This document shows positions 15,725 through 21,921 of a DNA stretch of 44,367 bases, in pieces. A program made the translations under genes and the position numbers. The DNA comes from an uncultured Collinsella sp. (GTDB taxonomy: Bacteria > Actinomycetota > Coriobacteriia > Coriobacteriales > Coriobacteriaceae): the NCBI GenBank assembly GCA_902482035.1, contig CABSYW010000021.1, forward strand, positions 1-44,367. Reading direction: 5' to 3'. The notes beneath the pieces were generated by a model, which worked only from the letters and a program-made list of their open reading frames with translations, was not told the origin of the DNA and ran no database searches. Position 1 is the stretch's first letter. Each line of letters starts with the position of its first letter.

Positions 15725-16479
15725 TGCGCGCAGGGGATTTTGTCGGCGTCAAGGTTTATCGTAAACCCGCCGAAGACAAGCGCACCAAAAAGGACGGCAC
15801 GCCGCGCAGCCCCAAAAAGCTCGGCAAGATTCACTTTCCCGTCTTTACCCCGGGCGGCACGCGCGTGGTGGGCTTTATGGTTCGCCAGTCCGATATCGCG
15901 GGTATGATCGAGCGCCCCGACCGATTTGTGGCGCTCGATGCCATCGGCGTCTACGAGGGCGCCGTCGCGGTCGACGACGTCAAGGGCACCTACGATGCCG
16001 CTGCGGCCAAGCGCCTCGATATCAACCTGGACGATTGCATCATCTGGGTTGGCATGGACGTGCGCACGGAATCGGGCGATGTCGTGGGCTACTGCTCGGA
16101 CGTTGAGTTCAAGCCGCGTTCGGGCATTGTGCAGACGTTCTATGTGACCGCCAGCGCCGCATCGAGCATGTTGGTGGGCGACACGCAGGTGCCGCCGACG
16201 ATGCTGCGCGGCTACGAGAACGGCGCGATGATTGTCTCGGACGAGGTCAAGACGCTCGGGTATTCGGGCGGCGCGGCCGCCAAGGCTGCCGAGGCCAGTG
16301 TCGTGGTGGGCGATAAGGTCAAGAAGGGCGCCAAGGTGCTCGATGACAAGGGATCGGTCGCCGTGGACAAGGGCAGCCGCGCACTGGGCAAACAGCTCGG
16401 CAAGACGCGCGGTATGTTCAAGGCCTTTAAGGACGAATATCAAAAGGCGAGCGGGGGCTCGTCAAAAGCTAGCAAATAG
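15724..16479 (+). CDS. PRC-barrel domain protein
   Basis: A 251-residue soluble protein, translationally coupled to the YtxH-like gene. It has two PRC-barrel-like halves, about residues 3-100 (GVKVYRKPAEDK then RVVGFMVRQSDIAGMI) and about 105-170 (DVRTESGDVVGYCSDVEF). A lysine-rich C-terminus (about 200-251) could contact membrane or nucleic acid. PRC barrels occur in ribosome maturation and in membrane-linked adaptor proteins. The MgtE-like protein at 18290 has a similar N-terminal module. The exact role is unknown. Confidence 0.7.
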   Translation: MRAGDFVGVKVYRKPAEDKRTKKDGTPRSPKKLGKIHFPVFTPGGTRVVGFMVRQSDIAGMIERPDRFVALDAIGVYEGAVAVDDVKGTYDAAAAKRLDINLDDCIIWVGMDVRTESGDVVGYCSDVEFKPRSGIVQTFYVTASAASSMLVGDTQVPPTMLRGYENGAMIVSDEVKTLGYSGGAAAKAAEASVVVGDKVKKGAKVLDDKGSVAVDKGSRALGKQLGKTRGMFKAFKDEYQKASGGSSKASK

Positions 16480-16500
16480 CGACGTACCAAATGATGGGAG

Positions 16501-16530
16501 GCGAGCCGGAGACATGTTGCTCCGGCTCGC
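16501..16530 (+). terminator. Hairpin terminator
   Basis: GCGAGCCGGAG and CTCCGGCTCGC form a perfect 11-base stem, followed by TGTGTTTATG. It closes the YtxH/PRC-barrel unit and lies 21 bases ahead of the deacetylase-like gene. Confidence 0.8.
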
Positions 16531-16551
16531 TGTGTTTATGGGGGAGGGCAT

Positions 16552-17958
16552 ATGCGCCAAAACGGATCTAACTTAAACGGGCCCTCGGGTGCGCGTCCGA
16601 CGGCGCGCCGCGACCTGGGGCAGCTGCCCAGCGGCCAGCGTCGACGTCGCCGTAAGCCCGGTGCGATGTACCTCAACCATAGCCGTGGGTTTAGCGATCG
16701 CAGCGCGCGCATCGGCAACGGGCGCTCACCGCGCCGACCGTCCCGCCTGCCCTATGCGCTCATCGCCGTGGGTTGCGCGCTCGTGCTGTTTATCGCTGCC
16801 GTCGTGGGCTACGTCAACCGCAGCGTGGACGTGGAGCTCAACGGGCAAAAGACCGCGGTGCGCGTGGGCTCTACGTTGCAGAATCTTATCGACGATCAAA
16901 GCCTGACCGAAACGTACGACGCCGGCGATCTGCTGGCCGTCGACGACAGCGTGCTCAAGCGCCATGGCGGCGAAAAGCTGTCGGTGAAGGTCGACGGCAA
17001 GTGCGTGAAGCAAGGCAAATGGGACAGTCGCGAGCTTGAGGGCGGCGAGAAGGTGACGGTCAAGGACGGCCGCAACGTGTACGAAAAGCATGAGGTCCAG
17101 GCCACGACTATCGAGCCAAAGCTTAAGGTCGAGGGCACGGGTGCCATTGAGTATGTCAAAACCTGGGGTGTTCAGGGCCGCTCCGAGGTATGGGTCGGCG
17201 AGCAGTCGGGCAAGACGCAGGACCGCGGCGAGGTCGTGCCCGCCACCGACTGCGTGGTCGAGTGCGCAAGCGTAGCGCCCAAGGGCAACGAAAAGTACGT
17301 GGCCCTGACATTTGACGAGGGTCCGAGCGGCGCGACCAAGCAGATCTTGCAGGTGCTCAAGGAAAAGGGCGTCACGGCGACGTTCTTCCTTTCGGGCGAT
17401 GCCGCGGAAGCCTCGCCCGCTACTGCCAAAGCGATTGCCGATGCCGGGTGCGAGATCGGCTCCAACAGCTACAGCGATGATTCGCTCAAGGGCGAGGATC
17501 GCGAGACGGTACGCAAGCAGATCACGAAGGGCACCGAGGCGATTAAGTCGGCGACCGGCGTCGAGACGATGTTGCTGCGTGCCCCCTACGCCGCGTTTGA
17601 CGAGCAAAACTGGATCGACTCGATGGACCTGGTGTCCGCCGTGGTTTCGTGGAATATCGATTCAGGCGACTGGCTGCTCAACGGCGCTGACGAGCAAGTA
17701 TCGACCGTGCTCGACTCGATGACGCCGGGCAATATTGTGCTGCTCACCGATAGCGATGAGTGCGCCGAGCAGACGCTCGAGGCGCTGCCGCAGATTATCG
17801 ATGGCCTTGTCGCCGACGGCTACAAGATCGTGACGCTCAGCGACCTGGTCAAGACGGACACGGCGTTGAGCAAAAAGCTCACCTCGCTCACCAAGGTTTC
17901 CATGCCCAAAAACGCCGTGTTCCCCCAACTTGCCGAGGACGACGACACCACAGAGTAG
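16552..17958 (+). CDS. Membrane-anchored polysaccharide deacetylase homologue, probably inactive
   Basis: A 468-residue type II membrane protein. A basic cytosolic N-terminus (about 1-65, with RRRRRK) precedes one helix (about 67-88), a G5/DUF348-like beta region (about 92-245) and a NodB-type deacetylase domain (about 250-440). The fold motifs are recognisable but the catalytic residues are changed. Motif 1 reads TFDEGP, so the metal-binding Asp is E256. Motif 2, usually HxxxH, is N305-SYS-D309. Motif 5, usually LxHD, is LLT399-D400. RAPY (motif 3) is kept. All three usual zinc ligands (Asp, His, His) and the catalytic His are therefore replaced. It may act as a binding or regulatory protein at the cell wall. 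Confidence 0.85.
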   Translation: MRQNGSNLNGPSGARPTARRDLGQLPSGQRRRRRKPGAMYLNHSRGFSDRSARIGNGRSPRRPSRLPYALIAVGCALVLFIAAVVGYVNRSVDVELNGQKTAVRVGSTLQNLIDDQSLTETYDAGDLLAVDDSVLKRHGGEKLSVKVDGKCVKQGKWDSRELEGGEKVTVKDGRNVYEKHEVQATTIEPKLKVEGTGAIEYVKTWGVQGRSEVWVGEQSGKTQDRGEVVPATDCVVECASVAPKGNEKYVALTFDEGPSGATKQILQVLKEKGVTATFFLSGDAAEASPATAKAIADAGCEIGSNSYSDDSLKGEDRETVRKQITKGTEAIKSATGVETMLLRAPYAAFDEQNWIDSMDLVSAVVSWNIDSGDWLLNGADEQVSTVLDSMTPGNIVLLTDSDECAEQTLEALPQIIDGLVADGYKIVTLSDLVKTDTALSKKLTSLTKVSMPKNAVFPQLAEDDDTTE

Positions 17959-17966
17959 TTATTGGG

Positions 17967-17995
17967 TAGTCATTTAAGAACGTCCCCAATGACTA
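17967..17995. repeat. Short palindrome of the GGGGAC repeat family
   Basis: TAGTCATT and AATGACTA flank a spacer with GAACGTCCCC. It follows the stop of the deacetylase-like gene by 8 bases and precedes the promoter region of the magnesium locus. Confidence 0.8.
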
Positions 17996-18069
17996 TGTCA
18001 CGGATGCGTCAGTGTTTGGTATGCCTGCAATGTGCAGCGCATAAATTCGATGCCGCAGGGCGATGCTGA

Positions 18070-18078
18070 TGCTATAGT
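18070..18078 (+). promoter_or_regulatory. Candidate extended -10 promoter of the magnesium locus
   Basis: TGC followed by TATAGT gives an extended -10 element. No convincing -35 exists, as is usual for that class. It would start RNA near 18085 and leave a leader of about 205 bases before the MgtE-like gene. Confidence 0.5.
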
Positions 18079-18084
18079 TACTGC

Positions 18085-18289
18085 GGTTAATGAGGGTCAA
18101 GAGAAAGGTTACAGGTGAAATCCAAACCTCGACCATACAGTCGATGACCCCATGCAGGTGCTTCTTGCGCATGCACGGGGTGTGAGCGCCGAGCGGTGTG
18201 CCGCCCGCGCATGCGTATACATATCCAGAAGTCCACGGAGCGTGCGCCATCACGGCCGCAGCCCGGAGGAATAATGATGGGGAGCACCA
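18085..18289 (+). promoter_or_regulatory. Structured 5' leader, candidate cation-responsive element
   Basis: The leader can fold into a three-way junction. P1 pairs GGGTCA (18094-18099) with TGACCC (18145-18150), P2 pairs AGGTT (18106-18110) with AACCT (18125-18129), and P3 pairs CGAC (18130-18133) with GTCG (18140-18143). A strong following stem P4 pairs CCCCATGCA (18148-18156) with TGCACGGGG (18172-18180) and reuses three bases of P1, so P1 and P4 compete. A small GCGG/CCGC hairpin follows at 18193-18204. The conserved words of the M-box (ykoK) magnesium riboswitch were not found. Folding was done by eye. Confidence 0.5.
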
Positions 18290-18306
18290 TTGAATTATCT
18301 GAGTGA
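18274..18306 (+). CDS. 10-codon ORF overlapping the MgtE-like start
   Basis: CGGAGGA at 18264-18270 is the best Shine-Dalgarno in the leader and lies 3-4 bases before ATG 18274 (and 6-7 before a second ATG at 18277). The frame reads MMGSTIELSE and stops at 18304-18306. It is out of frame with the MgtE-like gene, which begins with TTG at 18290 inside it. It could be a leader peptide controlling or coupling translation of the downstream gene. Alternatively the strong site merely delivers ribosomes that restart on the TTG, or the sequence has an indel here. Confidence 0.4.
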   Translation: MMGSTIELSE

Positions 18307-20134
18307 GATGCTCAAATTGCCGGTCTTGGACGTCGACGGCGAAAAGCTCGGCGTGGTCAACGATTTTGGTATTGCTACCGGCGAAGTTTTTCCACACGTG
18401 ACGTCGCTCGCGTTCCGCGGTCCCGGCAAGACGCCGTTTATGATCAGTTGGCGCAAATGGGTCGACCGTATCGACGAGACGGGTGTACACCTTAAGACGT
18501 CGGCCACCGAAATCCGTTTTTCGTACCTGCAGCCGACCGAACTCCTGCTCGCCCGCGACGTGCTCAACAAGCAGATTGTCGACACGCAGGGCATGAAGGT
18601 CGTGCGCGTCAACGACATCAAGTTTTCCATGTCGGGCGAAAATCAGCTGCGCCTGCTGGGCGCCGAGGTCGGTGCCCGCGGTCTGCTACGCGCCATCAGC
18701 CCCGCGCTCGAGCATATCGTCGAAGGCTTTATGAAGCACCTGGGCAAGCCGCTCAGCGAGGACATTATCGCCTGGTCTTACATGGACCTGCTCGATCGCT
18801 CGACTAAGAACATCCAGCTCTCGGTGTCGCACAAGACGCTTGGCGAGCTGCACCCTGCCGACATTGCCGACATCATCGAGCAGCTCGACCCGCGCCTGCG
18901 TGCGCAGGTGTTCGCGCAGCTCGACACCGCCCAGGCCGCCGAGGCCATCTCGGAGTTCGATGATGACGAGCTCATGACCGAGATGCTCGAGGGCCTGTCC
19001 GATACGGACGCATCGTCGATGCTGGCCATGATGGACCCGGACGACGCCGCCGACCTGATCGACGAGCTCGATTACGAGAAGGCCGAGAAGCTCCTGCGCC
19101 TGATGGGCGTCAAGGAGGAGAAAGCGATTCGTAACCTGCTGGGCTATGAGGACAACACCGCCGGCCGCATCATGACCTCGGAGTTTGTCTCGCTGCCCGC
19201 CACGGCGACGGTCGGCGATGCCATCGAGGCGATTCGCAAACTCGATGAGGACTTCGAGAGTGTCTATTACGTCTATACCGAGGATCCGAGCGGCATGCTC
19301 ACCGGCGTGCTCTCGCTGCGCACGTTGATCGTGGCCGACCGCGATGCCACGCTGGGCCAGCTCGCCTATCGCGACCTGGTCTACGTGTCGCCCGACGAGG
19401 ACCAGGAAGACGTGACGGACGAGATGACCAAGTACGACCTGGTTGCCATCCCTGTCTGCGACGAGAACCGTCATATCCTGGGCATCGTGACCTTCGACGA
19501 CGCCATGGACGTTATCGCCGAGGAGCATCAGGAGGACCTGCAGATCGCCGGTGTCGGCTCGGGCGATAGCGCGTCGGACGACTCGACGAACGTGCTCAGC
19601 TGGTTCGTGCATCGTCAGTACTGGGTCGTCGTGTGGGGCATCGCCTCGTGCATTATGGCGACGGTGCTGGGGACGGCGCTGGGCTCCGCGCATCTGGTGG
19701 TGTTCCCCATGTGCGCCATGCCGCTCGTGCTGCTGGCGGCCTCGCGCATGGTGTCGTTCGTCAAGAGCTACTTCCTCGAGTACGACGGCCACGACGACGA
19801 GCCCAAACCGTACCTGGGATTCTTCTTCCAGAGCACGGGTATGGGCCTGATCCTTTCGCTCGTGACCTACCTGTGCGCGCAGCTGGTGCGCACCGCTGCA
19901 TTCCCCGATGCGTCCATGTTTGAGGAGCAACTCTTTACCGGGTGTTTTAATATCGCTGCTATCATTTGCCTGGTTGGCAACATGAGTGCCGTGATTTACC
20001 TGATGGTGCTGTTCTGGCGTGACGAGCATGACCTCAACACGTCGGGCACCGCCATGAACGTTATTGCCGTCATGATCTCGTGCGTAGCGTACTGCGCCGC
20101 TGCGGTGCTGCTCACCATGTCGGTCATTGGCTAG
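18290..20134 (+). CDS. MgtE-like protein: PRC barrels, MgtE N domain, CBS pair, membrane domain
   Basis: A 614-residue protein starting at TTG, with GGGGAG 5 bases ahead. Domains: two PRC-barrel-like modules (about 8-80 and 90-165), MgtE N-terminal superhelical domain (about 180-290, rich in LxPADIADIIEQL-like repeats), two CBS domains (about 293-410), and then a C-terminal membrane domain of about five helices (about 440-614). The N domain and CBS pair are the magnesium-sensing part of MgtE. The membrane part does not look like the MgtE pore to me. The next gene, an NRAMP-type magnesium transporter, begins 8 bases after the stop, so this may sense magnesium and gate or assist it. Transport by this protein itself remains possible. 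Confidence 0.85.
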   Translation: MNYLSEMLKLPVLDVDGEKLGVVNDFGIATGEVFPHVTSLAFRGPGKTPFMISWRKWVDRIDETGVHLKTSATEIRFSYLQPTELLLARDVLNKQIVDTQGMKVVRVNDIKFSMSGENQLRLLGAEVGARGLLRAISPALEHIVEGFMKHLGKPLSEDIIAWSYMDLLDRSTKNIQLSVSHKTLGELHPADIADIIEQLDPRLRAQVFAQLDTAQAAEAISEFDDDELMTEMLEGLSDTDASSMLAMMDPDDAADLIDELDYEKAEKLLRLMGVKEEKAIRNLLGYEDNTAGRIMTSEFVSLPATATVGDAIEAIRKLDEDFESVYYVYTEDPSGMLTGVLSLRTLIVADRDATLGQLAYRDLVYVSPDEDQEDVTDEMTKYDLVAIPVCDENRHILGIVTFDDAMDVIAEEHQEDLQIAGVGSGDSASDDSTNVLSWFVHRQYWVVVWGIASCIMATVLGTALGSAHLVVFPMCAMPLVLLAASRMVSFVKSYFLEYDGHDDEPKPYLGFFFQSTGMGLILSLVTYLCAQLVRTAAFPDASMFEEQLFTGCFNIAAIICLVGNMSAVIYLMVLFWRDEHDLNTSGTAMNVIAVMISCVAYCAAAVLLTMSVIG

Positions 20135-20142
20135 GTGGTCGC

Positions 20143-21405
20143 GTGCAAAATACCAAGCAAAAGTCGGGCACCAAGCAAAAGTTGACCATCGCGGCCATCT
20201 TTGGCGCTATGGGCCCCGGTCTGCTGGCGGCGCTTTCGGGCAATGACGCCGGCGGCATTGCAACGTATTCCAGTGCGGGCGCCAGCTATGGCTACAAGAT
20301 GCTCTGGATGCTTCCCGTCATGACTGTGCTGCTCATCGTGACGCAGGAGACCGCGGCGCGCTGCGGCTGCGTCACGGGCAAGGGCCTGGCATCGCTCATC
20401 CGCGAGCGCTTTGGCGTGCGCAAGAGTGTACTTGCTATGGCGGCGCTGTTGATCGCCAACACGGCTGTGACCATTTCGGAGTTTGCGGGTATCGCCAGCG
20501 GCCTTGCTCTCTTTGGCGTGCCGGCGAGCATCTCGGTGCCGTTGGTGGCGCTGCTGGTGTGGATGCTTACCATGTCGGGTAGTTTCCAGCGCATCGAGAA
20601 GATTCTGCTGCTGGTAAGCTGCGTCTTCGTGACCTATATTGTCGCCGCGTTTATGGCTGGCCCCAACTGGGGTGAGGTCGCGGTCGACCTGGTCGTGCCT
20701 AACATTCAAAATGACCCCAGCTACGTGTCGCTCGTGGTCGCAACGATCGGTACCACCATCGCGCCGTGGATGATTTTCTTGGCGCAGAACAACGTGGTCG
20801 ATAAGAACGCGGGCGAGGACGACATCGTGCTGCAGCGTATCGATACCGTGAGCGGCTCGATCGCTGCTGATATCATTGCGGGCTTCATTATCATCACGAC
20901 CGGTACGGTGCTGTTCCCGGCGGGTATTCAGATTAGCGATGCCGCCGATGCTGCCCGCGCGCTGGAGCCTATTGCGGGTCAGTGGTCCACGGTACTGTTT
21001 GCCTCGGGCCTGGTCGCGGCGAGCTTCTTGGCCGCCTGCGTGCTGCCGGGCGTTACGTCGAGCGCTATCTGCGAGGCATTTGGCTGGGAGCGCGGTGCCG
21101 ACCGCAGCTGGGACGAGGCCCCGGTTTACCGCGGCATCATTACGGCCATCATCGGTATCTCTGCCGTGCTGGTGCTTATGCCCGGCGTCGATCTGTTCCA
21201 GATTATGATGACCTCACAGGTCATCAATGGCGTGCTACTGCCCGTGGTTCTGGTGTTCCAGGTGGTTATCGCCGCCGACCGTCACATCATGGGTGCCAAC
21301 CGCAATGGCCGCGTGTGGAACGTGCTCACTTGGGCGACTATCGCCGTGATTACGGTGCTGACAGTCGTCATGTTTGTGCTGCAAGCGATGGGCTACAGCG
21401 CTTAA
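20143..21405 (+). CDS. NRAMP-related magnesium transporter (NRMT, SLC11 family)
   Basis: A 420-residue, roughly eleven-helix SLC11-family transporter. The GTG at 20143 fits the spacing after the previous stop; a longer in-frame start would lie inside that gene. Two binding-site positions differ from manganese/iron NRAMPs. Helix 1 reads D35-A-G-G38 instead of DPGN, and helix 6 reads T204-T-I-A207-P instead of AxxMPH, so the transition-metal-selective methionine is absent. As I recall, these are the changes that define the NRMT clade, shown to carry magnesium in the Eggerthella lenta member. Adjacency to the MgtE-like sensor supports magnesium uptake. A terminator follows directly. Confidence 0.82.
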   Translation: MQNTKQKSGTKQKLTIAAIFGAMGPGLLAALSGNDAGGIATYSSAGASYGYKMLWMLPVMTVLLIVTQETAARCGCVTGKGLASLIRERFGVRKSVLAMAALLIANTAVTISEFAGIASGLALFGVPASISVPLVALLVWMLTMSGSFQRIEKILLLVSCVFVTYIVAAFMAGPNWGEVAVDLVVPNIQNDPSYVSLVVATIGTTIAPWMIFLAQNNVVDKNAGEDDIVLQRIDTVSGSIAADIIAGFIIITTGTVLFPAGIQISDAADAARALEPIAGQWSTVLFASGLVAASFLAACVLPGVTSSAICEAFGWERGADRSWDEAPVYRGIITAIIGISAVLVLMPGVDLFQIMMTSQVINGVLLPVVLVFQVVIAADRHIMGANRNGRVWNVLTWATIAVITVLTVVMFVLQAMGYSA

Positions 21406-21423
21406 CGCCCACTTTTGCTTCCG

Positions 21424-21459
21424 AACAGGCCGCAGCGATGGGCTGCGGCCTGTTTTTTG
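21424..21459 (+). terminator. Rho-independent terminator of the magnesium operon
   Basis: AACAGGCCGCAG and CTGCGGCCTGTT form a 12-base perfect stem followed by a run of T. It lies 19 bases after the NRMT stop codon. Confidence 0.92.
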
Positions 21460-21489
21460 TCTGCTATAGGGTGTTAGTTATATAGCAAT

Positions 21490-21714
21490 GGACAAAAAAT
21501 GCCAAATATGAGTACTGTTGCTAAGTGAATAGCATTTACATCCTAAAAGATAATGAACATAGCATTTAGTATGTTCATTAAAATTGGCTCCAATACGCCT
21601 TAAACCAGTCAGGTTGGCTGCTTTAGGGGGTTATAGGGGTCGCTCGGACGTCATTTTGGGTGGTTTGCCTGCTACTAAAATGGTAACAGTACTCATATTT
21701 GCCCTTTTTTGCCC
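21490..21714. repeat. AT-rich MITE-like inverted-repeat element
   Basis: Arms at about 21490-21519 and 21684-21714 are complementary over CAAATATGAGTACTGTT and partly beyond. An inner perfect hairpin pairs AATGAACATA (21552-21561) with TATGTTCATT (21570-21579). The element is much poorer in GC than its surroundings and contains no credible ORF. It fills most of the 500-base gap between the magnesium operon and the acyltransferase. Bases 21715-21858 show nothing I can name. Confidence 0.65.
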
Positions 21715-21858
21715 ACAGACCTTTGAGGGTGCGGCGAAAAGGGCTTGTTTTGATTGTTTGGGGCAGGCACGAGGCGCGGAAACGATGTCTGGAGCGACGG
21801 AGCGGCCTGGAATTCATCCGTAGAGGTCTTCATTGGCTGCGCCAGGAGTGTCCCTAAC

Positions 21859-21896
21859 TGCCGGAGGGGGTGTCTGCCGTGGCAGACACCCCCTCC
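21859..21896 (-). terminator. Perfect 18-base hairpin after the acyltransferase
   Basis: CCGGAGGGGGTGTCTGCC pairs perfectly with GGCAGACACCCCCTCCGG around a two-base loop. It lies 25 bases beyond the acyltransferase stop. There is no strong T-run on the minus side, so it may be a repeat element serving as a terminator or RNA 3' end. Confidence 0.6.
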
Positions 21897-21921
21897 GGAT
21901 GTGGGAAGTTTGCGCTGCAGG

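Noticed and set aside
18085..18289. M-box (ykoK) magnesium riboswitch
   Set aside because: The conserved words GTTAGGTGAGGCT and CCCRGAAACGTC of that class could not be found in the leader.
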